A DNA stretch of 47,643 nt from Myxococcota bacterium. GTDB lineage: Bacteria > Myxococcota_A > Polyangia > Palsa-1104 > JAEUJZ01. This document shows positions 1-9,128 of this stretch, piece by piece. How positions within the stretch are numbered: position 1 is the stretch's first letter; each line of letters begins with the position of its first letter. A model generated the notes under the pieces. The model saw only the letters and a list, made by a program, of their open reading frames with translations, did not search any database and was not told the DNA's origin. The stretch lies in NCBI GenBank assembly GCA_025057315.1, contig JANWXW010000038.1, positions 1-47,643 of the forward strand, read 5' to 3'. The position numbers were made by a program, and so were the translations under genes.

Positions 1-7
1 CCAGCGC

Positions 8-36
8 TTGACCAAGAAGAGGGGACGTTCTAAAAT
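8..36 (+). promoter_or_regulatory. Sigma-70-type promoter for the FHA gene
   Basis: TTGACC (8-13) and TAAAAT (31-36) are separated by 17 bases. Transcription would start near base 43, leaving a leader of about 37 bases before the ATG at 80. The spacer is almost exactly the dispersed repeat at 13-30. Confidence 0.55.
13..30 (+). repeat. Dispersed 18-bp repeat, copy 1
   Basis: CAAGAAGAGGGGACGTTC matches bases 34182-34199 at 17 of 18 positions. It lies between the -35 and -10 boxes of the promoter upstream of the FHA gene. No transposase is visible nearby. The core GGGGAC(G/A)TTC resembles sequences I associate with REP/RAYT-type elements, but this is recollection, not a search. Confidence 0.5.
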
Positions 37-79
37 CGCTTTGGTCATGGTACCCTGACCATGCGCAGCGACGCGGGCC

Positions 80-1876
80 ATGTACAAGCTCATCATTGAG
101 GACGACGAGGGGAAGACGACGGTAGTTCCTCTCATCCGCGACGAGATCAGCATCGGGCGGAAGGAGGGCAACACCATTCGTCTGACGGAGCGCAACGTGT
201 CCCGCCGGCATGCACGGATCATCCGTCAGAACGGCACCATCTACATCGAGGACCTAAACAGCTACAACGGCATCAAGGTCAACGGCGACCGCATCACCGG
301 TCGGGCCGCCATCGGCGAGGGGGACCGGATCCAGATTGGTGACTATCAGCTGTCGGTCAAGCTGGACAAGAGCGAGCCCAAGTCGAACCCGCCGCGGGCC
401 GGTGCCTCCCCCGATGAGACGGTGACAACGCCGTTTCAGAAGCAGCAGCTGGCTGGCGAGCCAACGACGCAAATTCAGGTTCAGGCTCCGGCTTCCGCTA
501 GCTCCGTGCCCACCGTGCCCACGCCGGTGGTCAGCGCGGCCGCAGCCGGGGCCACAGAGCGCCCAGCGCGGCTCATTGTCATCTCCAAGCAGTTTTTCCG
601 CCAGGAGTTCCCGCTCGACAAGGCCGCAGTGGTCATCGGACGCACCGACGAGAACGACGTGGTGATCAACCACCGGTCGATCTCGCGCCACCACGCCAAG
701 ATCGTGCGCGAGGGCGGGCGCTATCACATCATCGACCTGCAGAGCTCCAACGGGGTGCGCGTCAACGGCGAGGAGTATGGCAAGGTCGAGCTGCGCAAGG
801 GCGATCAGATCGACCTGGGCCATGTGCGCCTGGTGTTCGTGCCACCGGGGCAGGACTACGAGATCAGCAAGCCGGTGGACACCGAGCGCACCGGCCAGCA
901 CGCGGCCCTGCTCGTGGGGTTGCTGCTGGTGGTGGCAATCGTCGGCGGGATGGTGGCGCTGCGGCACCTGGGCGTGCGGTTGCCCCTGGGGCCTCGCAGC
1001 GCCGATGTAGAGGGCGAGGCGGCCAAGATCCTGGTGGACATAGACAGCGACCTGCTCGGCAAGCGCTGGGACGAGGCCCTGGCCAAGGCCGAACAGGTGC
1101 TGGCCATGGAGGGCCTGTCGCAGAAGCTGCGAGAGACGACCCAGGCCAAGCAGGACAAGGCCATCCAAGAGCGCAAGGCCAAGCAGTTCTACGACCGCTT
1201 CGCCGCAGCGGCCGGCGAGCGCCGCTACGATGAGGCCATGCAGCTGTACCGCGAGCTGCCGGTCGATTCGATCTACAAGCAGATGGCGCGGGAGACCTAC
1301 GACAAGATCTTCCCGCTGTTCGTCGCCGATCACCTGGACCGGGCGGAGCGAGCGCGGCTGGCCCGCAACTGCCAAGACTTCCACGAGGAGATCCAGCGCG
1401 TGCTGCTGCTGGAGCCGAACCACATCAGGGCGCTGGAGATGAAGAGCCGGCCCTGCGAGGACCGGCCTGGAGCCCAGGAGGCACCCGCCGCACGGGAAGG
1501 CCCGCGCAAGCGCAGCAGAGGGGAGCGCGAGCGAACCCTGGCCAGCGGGAGTCGGCCCCAGGCAGATGCCACCGAGCCGGCAGAGAAGCCCTCGAGCGAG
1601 GATGCAGATGCCGTGCTGCGCGAGGCGCAAAACGCCTACCTGAATGGCGACTTCGCCCGAGCCATCGAGCTGGCACGGCCGGTGCGGGGCAACTCGGCCA
1701 ACGCCGCCACGCGAGCCTGGCGCATCATCGGTGCGGCTGCCTGTAACCTCAAGGATCTGCGCCTGGTGACCGACGCCTATCGACACCTGGACCCCAACGC
1801 ACGGCAGTTTATCGTATACGTCTGTCAACGCAGCGGCGTGGTCTTTGCCGGCGGCCAGTTCAAGCTGGCCGAGTAG
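80..1876 (+). CDS. Tandem FHA-domain membrane protein with C-terminal helical repeat module
   Basis: The 598-residue protein has two forkhead-associated domains, which bind phosphothreonine peptides. The first (about residues 22-95) shows the signature IGRKEGN, SRRH, NSYNG. The second (about 180-255) shows IGRTDEND, SRHH, SSNG. Both keep the Arg, Ser and Asn residues used in ligand binding. A Pro/Ala-rich linker of about 80 residues separates them. One membrane segment at about 272-294 predicts cytoplasmic FHA domains and an extracytoplasmic C-terminus. That C-terminal part is a TPR-like helical module (about 310-465), closely matching the C-terminus of the kinase-like protein at 34779-37580, including the shared DS(I/V)YKQ(M/R)AR. 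A charged linker and another TPR-like pair follow (about 510-590). The likely role is to couple Ser/Thr phosphorylation to an envelope process. The partner kinase is not proven. Confidence 0.9.
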   Translation: MYKLIIEDDEGKTTVVPLIRDEISIGRKEGNTIRLTERNVSRRHARIIRQNGTIYIEDLNSYNGIKVNGDRITGRAAIGEGDRIQIGDYQLSVKLDKSEPKSNPPRAGASPDETVTTPFQKQQLAGEPTTQIQVQAPASASSVPTVPTPVVSAAAAGATERPARLIVISKQFFRQEFPLDKAAVVIGRTDENDVVINHRSISRHHAKIVREGGRYHIIDLQSSNGVRVNGEEYGKVELRKGDQIDLGHVRLVFVPPGQDYEISKPVDTERTGQHAALLVGLLLVVAIVGGMVALRHLGVRLPLGPRSADVEGEAAKILVDIDSDLLGKRWDEALAKAEQVLAMEGLSQKLRETTQAKQDKAIQERKAKQFYDRFAAAAGERRYDEAMQLYRELPVDSIYKQMARETYDKIFPLFVADHLDRAERARLARNCQDFHEEIQRVLLLEPNHIRALEMKSRPCEDRPGAQEAPAAREGPRKRSRGERERTLASGSRPQADATEPAEKPSSEDADAVLREAQNAYLNGDFARAIELARPVRGNSANAATRAWRIIGAAACNLKDLRLVTDAYRHLDPNARQFIVYVCQRSGVVFAGGQFKLAE

Positions 1877-1920
1877 CACTGCCCTTTTCTCCCCAGCAGG
1901 AGCCATGGCATAGTGTCGCG

Positions 1921-2964
1921 GTGAGCCGCGCCAGTCGATTCCTCCGCGCCTGCCGCGGGCTGCCGGTGGACACCACACCGGTCTGGTTCATGCGCCAGGC
2001 AGGACGGTATCTGCCCGAGTACCAGGCCACCCGCGCCCGCGCCGGCGACTTCCTCACGCTGTGCAAGACCCCAGAGCTGGCCTGCGAGGTGACGCTGCAG
2101 CCGGTGGACCGGCTGGGGGTGGATGCGGCCATCCTGTTCTCAGACATCCTGTTGCCCCTGGAGGCCATGGGACTGCCGCTGTCCTTCACCGAGCAAGGGC
2201 CCCAGCTGGAGCCGGTGCGCAGCGAGGCCGACATTGCCGCGCTGCGCGTCCCGGACCCGGAGGAGCTGGGCTTTGTCCTGGAAACGGTGCGGCTGTGCGC
2301 TCGGGCACTGGCCGGACAGGTGCCCCTGATCGGCTTTGCCGGCGCGCCCTTTACGCTGCTCAGCTACGCGGTGGAGGGCAAAACAGGCAAGCAGTTTGAG
2401 CACACCAAGCGCATGCTGCTGTCTTGCCCCGCAGCGGCACATCTGCTCCTGGAGCGCATCAGCGACACGATCGTGGCCCTGCTGCGGGCCCAGGTGGCTG
2501 CCGGGGCGCAAGCGCTGCAGCTGTTCGACTCGTGGATCGGCGTGCTCGGGCAGGAAGACTACCAGGTCTTTGCAGAGCCCTACCTGCAGCGGGTGCTGAT
2601 GGCCCTGCGTTCCCTCGGGGTGCCGCTCATCTACTTTGCTCACCACGCAGCCGCGCTGCTGCCCCTGCTGGGACGCCTGCCCGCAGACGTTCTGGCCCTG
2701 GACTGGCGCTTGCCGCTCGATCAGGCCGCGGCCCTGCTCGGCGGCCGGCGGGTGCTGCAGGGCAACCTGGATCCATGCGTGCTGCTGGGGCCGGTGGCGG
2801 AGATCGAACGACGCGTAAGGACCATCTTGGACCAGGCCGCGGGCCTGGCCGGGCACGTGTTCAACCTGGGGCATGGCGTGCTTCCCAGCACGCCACCCGC
2901 CCACGCCCAAGCAGCCGTGGAGGCGGTGCATCGCCTGGGGGCGCGAACCGGGGCGGCCACGTGA
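1921..2964 (+). CDS. hemE: Uroporphyrinogen decarboxylase
   Basis: The enzyme removes four acetate carboxyls from uroporphyrinogen III to give coproporphyrinogen III, a cytoplasmic step of haem synthesis. The 347-residue length is usual for the family. The signature RQAGRYLPEY is at residues 25-34, and the expected active-site Asp sits in FSDIL (D75). The GFAGAPFTLLSY, FDSW and C-terminal FNLGHGVLPSTPP motifs are all present. The start is GTG at 1921. There is no Shine-Dalgarno at normal spacing, but a CATAGT box lies exactly six bases before the GTG, as in other possible leaderless starts in this window. No other haem genes are adjacent. The gene follows the FHA gene by 44 bases and may also be transcribed from its promoter. 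Confidence 0.95.
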   Translation: MSRASRFLRACRGLPVDTTPVWFMRQAGRYLPEYQATRARAGDFLTLCKTPELACEVTLQPVDRLGVDAAILFSDILLPLEAMGLPLSFTEQGPQLEPVRSEADIAALRVPDPEELGFVLETVRLCARALAGQVPLIGFAGAPFTLLSYAVEGKTGKQFEHTKRMLLSCPAAAHLLLERISDTIVALLRAQVAAGAQALQLFDSWIGVLGQEDYQVFAEPYLQRVLMALRSLGVPLIYFAHHAAALLPLLGRLPADVLALDWRLPLDQAAALLGGRRVLQGNLDPCVLLGPVAEIERRVRTILDQAAGLAGHVFNLGHGVLPSTPPAHAQAAVEAVHRLGARTGAAT

Positions 2965-3082
2965 CGGCCCCCACCCGGGCCCGGGGCCAGGACAACAGGA
3001 CGCCCTGGCAACCCGGGACCGCCAGAGCCCCCAGGTGCGGCAGCCGTTGACAAGGCCGATTTCGGGACATAAGAAACCGGCG

Positions 3083-3415
3083 ATGGCTGAACTTGAGATC
3101 GCCCCCCTGACGCAACGTCTCGACGAGGAGGAAATTGCACAACTGTTCAACCTCCTCAAGGAGCGCGGCATCGCCAAGCTGCCGCGCATTGAGGGCACAT
3201 CCACCACGCTGGGCAACCAGATCGACGAGGATGCGCTGGAGGAGTTCCTAGATCTGCTCTCTCCCCACGAGGCCGCCTGCGACATCTACCTGCCCCTGGA
3301 TGTGTCCGGCCAATTCGACATCGGCAACCTGCGCATCGGCACCACGCGGACGCTGCTCACCGCACTGGAGGAGCTGCGCGGCGACCTGGACATCGAGGAC
3401 GAGGACGAGGAGTAA
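3083..3415 (+). CDS. Acidic hypothetical protein, apparently cut short by an in-frame TAA
   Basis: I do not recognise the family. The 110-residue product starts MAELEIAPL and is rich in Asp, Glu and Leu, ending in the acidic run DIEDEDEE before TAA (3413-3415). The ATG at 3083 is the likely start; it lies 118 bases after hemE. The frame continues without another stop for 40 codons beyond the TAA. The residues after it (EDEIDRDTDD, then MEYKLRGLWRLF) extend the same acidic and then helical character. This looks like one gene of about 151 codons interrupted by a single nonsense codon, or a sequencing error. A genuine short protein with a tiny downstream reading frame cannot be excluded. Confidence 0.7.
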   Translation: MAELEIAPLTQRLDEEEIAQLFNLLKERGIAKLPRIEGTSTTLGNQIDEDALEEFLDLLSPHEAACDIYLPLDVSGQFDIGNLRIGTTRTLLTALEELRGDLDIEDEDEE

Positions 3416-3538
3416 GAGGACGAGATCGACCGGGACACGGACGATATGGAGTACAAGCTGCGCGGCCTGTGGCGGCTCTTCCAGCAAGGAGTGGAAGCGG
3501 CCCAGCAGCGGCGCCTCCCCCTCCATGTCTATAGCTAA
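3416..3538 (+). pseudogene. In-frame continuation of the 3083 gene beyond its TAA
   Basis: Forty sense codons follow the TAA in the same frame and end at TAA 3536-3538. They encode an acidic stretch, then an amphipathic segment containing MEYKLRGLWRLFQQGVEAA. An internal ATG at 3446 could start a 30-residue peptide, but no convincing ribosome binding site precedes it. I read it as the natural C-terminus of the upstream gene. Bases 3539-3651 hold nothing else recognisable. Confidence 0.5.
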
Positions 3539-3651
3539 CAGAGCCCCCATGCGCGACAGGGCCCAGGACAGCAGGTGCGGGGAAGGCGGGCGGGGGTGGC
3601 CTGGGGTGCGGCGGCTGTGAGCTGGACTGCCGGTGCTGCGGGGGAAGCGGC

Positions 3652-4635
3652 TCAGCGCACGCACTGCCACATGACGGTCCGCTGCAGACAGTCCGGACCG
3701 CACAGGCCAGCCCCGTCGTATCGTTCCGTACCCGGGCGTAGGCAGCTGGTCATGCGTCCTTCGCAGTGGCCGCACATGTCACCGCAGCTGCCACCCCACT
3801 GGGCGGCACGGCTGTAGCCAAGGTTCTGGCAGATGGTCTGGAAGGAGAACTGCCCGCCGCCCGGCTCGGCGTGGTGGAGCCAGGCACTCATGCAGTCGGC
3901 GCGGCAAACGGTGTAGGGGGCCGAGCTCACAGGGTCGCGCCCCATGAGGCACACAGACGGAGGGGAGGCGCCTCCCCGCAGGCATCCGGGTTCGCTCAGA
4001 TCCGCCGGCCCCCCGTCGGCGTCGAGGCAGCGGCCGCCAGCACACACCTGGCCTGGCCCGCAGCTCAGGCCGCATGCACCGCAGTGGCTAGGGTCGCGCT
4101 GGCGGTCCACGCAGGCGCCCTCGCAGCAGGAGTGGCCATCAGGGCAGCGCCGGCCGCAGGCACCGCAGTTGGCCGGGGTGGACAGGCTCGTGCACAGGCC
4201 GCCGCAACAGGCATTGCCGCCACAGCTGTGGCCGCAGAAACGGCAGTGGGCAGGGTCGGTCGCGGGGTCGCGGCACTCGCCATAGCAACACAGGTGGCCG
4301 GCAGGACAGCGGCGGCCGCAGGCGCCACAGTGGAGCGGATCCGAGGAGGTGTCGCCACAGCCGTCGCTGCCGCCAAGGTCCGGCGTGCCGTGGAGATCGA
4401 CGTGTAGGTCGGTCGGGAGGGCCAGATCGTCCACCCCCCGCTGGTCCGGGACGGCGTGAAGGTCGGCCGGGACGACGTGGAGATCGGCCGGGGTGGCCAG
4501 GTCGGGCCGCTTGGGCTCCAGGGTGGTGTCGGCCTCAGCCAGGTCCGCCTCGCCCGCGGGCGACAGCGCACGGCAGCCAGCAGCCAGCAGCAGACAGAGC
4601 GCCACGACCCGGACATGGGGCAGGCCGCAACCCAT
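3652..4635 (-). CDS. Cys-rich repeat lipoprotein
   Basis: The 327-residue product starts MGCGLPHVRVVALCLLLAAG, a signal peptide ending in a lipobox before Cys. A low-complexity region follows, built from repeated Asp-Leu-His and Asp-Leu units (ADLHVVPADLHAV). Next come about four tandem repeats of roughly 30 residues with the pattern DPxHCGxCGxxCxxGxxCCxGxC. A unique C-terminal domain has further Cys pairs. Such lipoproteins are common in Myxococcota and are probably surface-exposed with disulfide-stabilised repeats. An in-frame ATG 36 bases upstream exists, but it falls inside the putative -35 box at 4666-4671, so the ATG at 4635 is preferred. Function unknown. Confidence 0.85.
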   Translation of the reverse strand: MGCGLPHVRVVALCLLLAAGCRALSPAGEADLAEADTTLEPKRPDLATPADLHVVPADLHAVPDQRGVDDLALPTDLHVDLHGTPDLGGSDGCGDTSSDPLHCGACGRRCPAGHLCCYGECRDPATDPAHCRFCGHSCGGNACCGGLCTSLSTPANCGACGRRCPDGHSCCEGACVDRQRDPSHCGACGLSCGPGQVCAGGRCLDADGGPADLSEPGCLRGGASPPSVCLMGRDPVSSAPYTVCRADCMSAWLHHAEPGGGQFSFQTICQNLGYSRAAQWGGSCGDMCGHCEGRMTSCLRPGTERYDGAGLCGPDCLQRTVMWQCVR

Positions 4636-4642
4636 GGGCAGC

Positions 4643-4671
4643 ACCTTACGCTCGCCGGACTCCAAGGGCAA
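4643..4671 (-). promoter_or_regulatory. Promoter of the Cys-rich lipoprotein
   Basis: On the minus strand TTGCCC (4671-4666) and TAAGGT (4648-4643) are 17 bases apart. The -10 box ends seven bases before the ATG at 4635, so the transcript would begin at or next to the start codon. The rest of the 261-base divergent gap to alaS has a possible alaS -10 box, TATAAG, at 4869-4874. Confidence 0.45.
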
Positions 4672-4896
4672 GCGGAGACGCTTCCAAGCGCCTCGGGGTG
4701 GTCGGGCCGCGCCTGCCCCCTGTGCCCGTCGCCACGCCCGGGGTGCCGTGCGCGGCCCGGTGCGTCCCGAGCAGACCAGAACAGACGGAGCCCCAGGGAG
4801 CGGTCTGAGGCGCCCGGCCTATGGACCGGGCTGCGATCCTACACCGCCCTGGTGGAAACGAAACGCGCTATAAGAAGAATCTTCCATCATCACGCC

Positions 4897-7602
4897 ATGA
4901 GCCCCCCCACCGCCCCCCAGCTTCGCCAGCTCTTTCTGTCATTTTTTGCCGCCCGTGGGCACACGGTGGTGCGCTCCTCGCCCCTGGTGCCCCAGGACCC
5001 GACGCTGCTATTTACCAACGCCGGCATGGTCCAGTTCAAGGACGCCTTCACCGGGCGGTCCCAGCTTGGCTTCCGCCGCGCCGCCACGGTGCAGAAGTGC
5101 GTCCGCGCCGGCGGCAAGCACAACGACCTGGACAACGTCGGACGCACCGCGCGACACCACACCTTCTTTGAGATGCTGGGCAACTTCTCCTTTGGCGACT
5201 ACTTCAAGGAGGAGGCCATCGTCTACGCCTGGGAGCTGGTCACCCGAGAGCTGGGCCTGCCGCCAGAGCGCCTGGCCTTTACCGTCTTTGGCGGCGAGGA
5301 CGACATCCCCCCAGACGAGGAGGCCCGGGACCTGTGGCGCCGCGTCGCCGGCGTGCCCCCGGAGCGCATCATCGCCCTGGGCAAGAAGGACAACTTCTGG
5401 ATGATGGGCGACACCGGGCCGCAGGGGCCGTGCTCTGAGATCCACGTCTACCAGGGAGAGGACCACCCCTGCGCCGAGGAGACGGCCGGGCGGCGCTGCC
5501 TGGGGCCAGCCTGCGACTGTGACCGCTGGCTGGAGATTTGGAACCTGGTCTTTATGCAGTTCGAGCGGCAGGAGCCGGGTGGGCCGCTGAGGCCCCTGCC
5601 GGCGCCCTGCATCGACACCGGGGCCGGGCTGGAGCGGCTGACCGCCGTGGTGCAGGGGCATCGTTCCAACTACGATACGGACCTGTTTGCCCCCCTGGTG
5701 GCCCAGGTGGCAGAGGCCAGCGGCCGTCGCTACGGGGGCGGAGACGAGGAAGATGACGTCTCGATGCGGGTGCTGGCCGATCACAGCCGCGCCACGGCCT
5801 TCCTTATCGCCGACGGCGTCTTGCCGTCCAACCTGGGCCGCGGCTACGTGCTGCGCAGCATCATGCGCCGCGCCATCCGCCATGCCGTGCGCCTGGGCCT
5901 GCCGCACGGCTTCTTTGGCCGCCTCTGCCTCCGCGTCAGCGAGCAGATGGGCAGCACCTACCCGGAGCTGCTAGACGCCCGGGGACTCATCGGCAAGGCA
6001 GTGGACGCCGAGGACGAGGCCTTCCGCCGCACCATCCACCGCGGCCTCAAGCTGATCGCCGACATGGACACCACCACCTGGCAGCAGCGCGGGAGCATGC
6101 GGGTGATGCCCGGCGAGATGGCCTTCCTGCTGCACGACACGTATGGCTTCCCGCTGGATCTTACCCAAGTGATCGGCCGCGAGCAGGGCTTTGTCGTCGA
6201 TGAGGAGGGCTTCCGCCGCAAGATGGAGGAGCAGGCGTCACGGAGCCGGTTTGCTGGCAGCGGGGCGGAGGTCGCAGCCGATGTCTACAAGGCCGTGCTG
6301 GCCGAGGTGGGCCCGGTGCGCTTTGTAGGCTACAGCCGCGACGGTGGCTGCAGGGGCCGTGGGCGCGTCCTGGCCCTGGTCCTGCCAGGGGGCCAGCGCA
6401 GCCAAGAGGCCGGCGAGGGGCAGGAGGTGGACGTCATCACGGACGAGACGCCGTTTTATGGCCGTGCCGGCGGCCAGGTGGGCGACACCGGACGCATGCG
6501 CAGCGAGGGCGCCGAGCTGGAGGTGCTAGATACGCTGCGACCCCTGCCAGAGCTCATCGTGCACCGAGCACGCCTGTGCCGCGGCACGCTGCGCGTGGGC
6601 GATGAGGTCGAGCTGCTGGTGGACCAAGCCCGGCGCGACCTGGTGCGCAAAAACCACAGCGCCACCCATCTGCTGCACCACGCCCTGCGCAAGGTGCTGG
6701 GCGAGCACGTGACGCAGAAGGGCTCATACGTGGGGCCCGACAAGCTGACCTTTGATTTTTCCCACTTTGCCCCGCTCAGCGAGCAGGAACGACGGCGCAT
6801 CGAGGAGATGGTCAATGAGGCCATCTGGCGCAACGACGAGCAGCAGGTCACCGAAACGAGCTTCGAAGAGGCACGACGGCTAGGCGCCATGGCGCTCTTT
6901 GGCGAAAAGTACGGTGAGCGCGTGCGGGTCATGCGCCTGGGCGAGTCGGTGGAGCTGTGCGGCGGAACCCACGTCTTTCGCACCGGCGACATCGGCCTGT
7001 TCAAGATCACGAGCGAGGCGAGCGTCGCCCAGGGCATCCGCCGCATCGAGGCGCTGACCGGGCCGGCGGCGCTGGCGCGCACGGCCCAGCAGGAGGAAGA
7101 GCTGGCTCGGGCCGCGGAGCTGCTCCGCAGCGGACCGCTGGAGGTGGCTGCGCGGGTGCAGCGCCTGCTGGAGGACCTCAAGGCCCGCGACCGGGAGATC
7201 GAACGGCTGCGTGAGCGGCTGCTCACCCAGGGCAGCACCACAGACCGCTACGGCGAGACGCGGCAGGTGCGCGGCGTCAAGGTGGTGACGCGCAACGTGG
7301 GCGAGGCCGACCCCAAGGCCCTGCGCGAGGGGGCAGAGAAGCTGCTGGACCAGCTTGCCGCGGGCCTGGTGGTGCTCGGGGGCCTGCGCGACGGCAAGGC
7401 GCAGCTCGTGGTGGCGGCACGCAAGGACCTGGTGGCGGACCCGGCCTCGCCGTTTCATGCCGGTCGGTTGGTCGGCCAGTTGGCTGCCATCGTGGGAGGA
7501 CGAGGCGGTGGGCGTCCAGACCTGGCCCAGGCCGGCGGGCCCGCAGTCGACCGGCTGGACGAGGCGCTGCGCACCACCTTCGCGCTGCTGGGCGATGCAT
7601 GA
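4897..7602 (+). CDS. alaS: Alanyl-tRNA synthetase
   Basis: This cytoplasmic enzyme charges tRNA-Ala with alanine. The 901-residue length is typical. The N-terminal class II core begins near the ATG at 4897, with RSSPLVPQDPTLLFTNAGM and FEMLGNFSFGDYFK. The editing domain carries the zinc ligands HSATH (H587, H591) and CGGTH (C688, H692). A coiled-coil linker and a C-terminal C-Ala domain ending in GGGRPDLAQAGG follow. A Cys-rich insertion (C-A-E-E-T-A-G-R-R-C...C-D-C-D) lies in the core, as in many bacterial AlaRS. A longer upstream open frame exists, but the region before residue 1 is not protein-like. The stop overlaps the next start by four bases (ATGA), indicating translational coupling to the antiporter gene. 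Confidence 0.97.
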   Translation: MSPPTAPQLRQLFLSFFAARGHTVVRSSPLVPQDPTLLFTNAGMVQFKDAFTGRSQLGFRRAATVQKCVRAGGKHNDLDNVGRTARHHTFFEMLGNFSFGDYFKEEAIVYAWELVTRELGLPPERLAFTVFGGEDDIPPDEEARDLWRRVAGVPPERIIALGKKDNFWMMGDTGPQGPCSEIHVYQGEDHPCAEETAGRRCLGPACDCDRWLEIWNLVFMQFERQEPGGPLRPLPAPCIDTGAGLERLTAVVQGHRSNYDTDLFAPLVAQVAEASGRRYGGGDEEDDVSMRVLADHSRATAFLIADGVLPSNLGRGYVLRSIMRRAIRHAVRLGLPHGFFGRLCLRVSEQMGSTYPELLDARGLIGKAVDAEDEAFRRTIHRGLKLIADMDTTTWQQRGSMRVMPGEMAFLLHDTYGFPLDLTQVIGREQGFVVDEEGFRRKMEEQASRSRFAGSGAEVAADVYKAVLAEVGPVRFVGYSRDGGCRGRGRVLALVLPGGQRSQEAGEGQEVDVITDETPFYGRAGGQVGDTGRMRSEGAELEVLDTLRPLPELIVHRARLCRGTLRVGDEVELLVDQARRDLVRKNHSATHLLHHALRKVLGEHVTQKGSYVGPDKLTFDFSHFAPLSEQERRRIEEMVNEAIWRNDEQQVTETSFEEARRLGAMALFGEKYGERVRVMRLGESVELCGGTHVFRTGDIGLFKITSEASVAQGIRRIEALTGPAALARTAQQEEELARAAELLRSGPLEVAARVQRLLEDLKARDREIERLRERLLTQGSTTDRYGETRQVRGVKVVTRNVGEADPKALREGAEKLLDQLAAGLVVLGGLRDGKAQLVVAARKDLVADPASPFHAGRLVGQLAAIVGGRGGGRPDLAQAGGPAVDRLDEALRTTFALLGDA

Positions 7603-8906
7603 GTAGGCTAGAGCCCGCGCTGCTGCTGCCGGGCACGGCCCTGGCGGCCGCCCCCGCACACACCGACCCCGTGGCAGACCTGACGCTGCGCCTGGCGCTC
7701 GTGCTGGTGGCGGCTAAGCTCGGCGGACACCTGGCAGCTCGCCTAAAGCAGCCCTCGGTGCTCGGGGAGCTGCTGGCCGGCGTGGCGCTGGGCAACCTGG
7801 ACCTGATGGGCATCCCATCCATCGAGCCCCTGCAGCACGATCCGGCGCTGGACCTGCTGGCGCGCCTGGGCATCCTGCTGCTGCTGTTCGAGGTGGGCCT
7901 GGAGTCTACGGTCGCGCAGATGTTTCAGGTGGGGCTGTCGTCGTTCCTGGTGGCCCTGGTGGGAGTGACCGCGCCGTTTGTGCTCGGCGCGGCAGCTTCC
8001 AGCCTGCTGTTGCCGCAGCAGAGCATGCATACCCACATCTTTGTCGGCGCCACCCTGACCGCCACCAGCGTCGGCATCACGGCGCGCGTGCTGCAGGACT
8101 TAGGCTGCGCGCAGCACAGGGAGGCCCGCATCATCCTGGGCGCCGCCGTCATCGACGATGTGCTGGGCTTGGTCCTTCTGGCAGTGGTCACCGGTGCCAT
8201 CGCTGCCGCAGCCCATGGAGGCAACCTAGAGGCCACCCACATCGCCTTGATTTTGGGCAAGGCGCTCGTGTTCCTGGTGGCGGCCCTGGTGCTGGGCGTC
8301 TACCTGGCACCTAGGGTGATGCACCTGGCCTCGCGCTTACAGGCCAGCGGCGTGCTGCTGGCCGTCGGTCTGTCCCTGTGTTTTCTGCTCTCCGCCATGG
8401 CGGACCGCATGGGCCTGGCCCCCATCGTGGGGGCCTTCGCTGCCGGCCTGGTGCTGGAAGATGTCCACTACCGCGACTTCAAGAGCAAAGGCGAGCACGG
8501 GCTGGAGGAGCTGGTACGGCCCATCAGCTCGTTCCTGGTGCCCGTCTTCTTTGTGCTCATGGGCATGCACACCGACCTGCGCGTCTTTGCCGATCGGAGC
8601 GTCCTCTGGCTGGCCGGGGTGCTGACGGCCGTGGCCATTGTCGGCAAGCTGGCCTCAGGCCTCGGCGCGCGGGGCCAGGGCCTGGACCGGCTGTCCATCG
8701 GGTTCGCCATGGTGCCCCGCGGCGAGGTCGGCCTCATCTTCATCGATACCGGGGCCAAGCTGACTGTGGGCGGCCAGCCCCTCATTGTCCCCGCCCTCTA
8801 CTCCTCGGTGATCATCATGGTCATCCTGACCACCCTGTGCACGCCGCCGGCGCTCGGCTGGAGCCTCCGCCGCCGAGGCTTGGTGACGGAGCAGAGGGGC
8901 CGATGA
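7599..8906 (+). CDS. Cation/proton antiporter, CPA2 family
   Basis: The 435-residue protein is almost entirely hydrophobic, with roughly 12-13 predicted membrane segments. It resembles the membrane domain of KefB/GerN/NapA-type monovalent cation/H+ antiporters. Typical features are LKQPSVLGELLAGVALGN near the N-terminus, TATSVGITARVL, and VIDDVLGLVLLAV, which contains the paired Asp expected in the ion-binding site. MGLAPIVGAFAAGLVLEDV comes later. The C-terminal regulatory TrkA-N domain of KefB/KefC is absent, so this is a short NapA-like form. The start overlaps the alaS stop. A role in pH or Na+/K+ balance is inferred from family only. Confidence 0.9.
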   Translation: MSRLEPALLLPGTALAAAPAHTDPVADLTLRLALVLVAAKLGGHLAARLKQPSVLGELLAGVALGNLDLMGIPSIEPLQHDPALDLLARLGILLLLFEVGLESTVAQMFQVGLSSFLVALVGVTAPFVLGAAASSLLLPQQSMHTHIFVGATLTATSVGITARVLQDLGCAQHREARIILGAAVIDDVLGLVLLAVVTGAIAAAAHGGNLEATHIALILGKALVFLVAALVLGVYLAPRVMHLASRLQASGVLLAVGLSLCFLLSAMADRMGLAPIVGAFAAGLVLEDVHYRDFKSKGEHGLEELVRPISSFLVPVFFVLMGMHTDLRVFADRSVLWLAGVLTAVAIVGKLASGLGARGQGLDRLSIGFAMVPRGEVGLIFIDTGAKLTVGGQPLIVPALYSSVIIMVILTTLCTPPALGWSLRRRGLVTEQRGR

Positions 8907-8947
8907 CCGGCAGGGGGCTCGGCTGCACCGGCCCCCAGCGGCAAGGA

Positions 8948-8973
8948 GCCCCAGGTCTTCGGCCTGGCAGGGC
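8948..8973 (+). terminator. Possible terminator hairpin after the antiporter gene
   Basis: CCAGG (8951-8955) pairs with CCTGG (8963-8967) around a seven-base loop. Flanking GCC/GGC can extend the stem across a two-base bulge. There is no U tract, so an intrinsic terminator is uncertain. Apart from the repeat at 9129-9152, the 320-base gap from 8907 to 9226 shows nothing else I recognise. Confidence 0.35.
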
Positions 8974-9128
8974 CCCGCAGGGGAGGTGGGGAGCCTGAAT
9001 GGCAACCCGAGGCGGGAACTGCCACAGGCCGTGGGCGAAGGGAGCCCGGGGCACAACAGCAACGGCAGCAACACAAGGGGCCGGACTGCCCGGGCGCGGC
9101 AGCACCCGATGACATCGATCATGCGCAT

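Noticed and set aside
254..1978. Long minus-strand open frame opposite the FHA gene
   Set aside because: It mirrors the real gene in a high-GC genome. It is low in complexity, lacks a ribosome binding site and family motifs, and the plus strand has two clear FHA domains.
4456..4896. Extended N-terminus for alaS in the long open frame
   Set aside because: The extra 147 codons overlap the divergent lipoprotein and its promoter and do not resemble any synthetase sequence.
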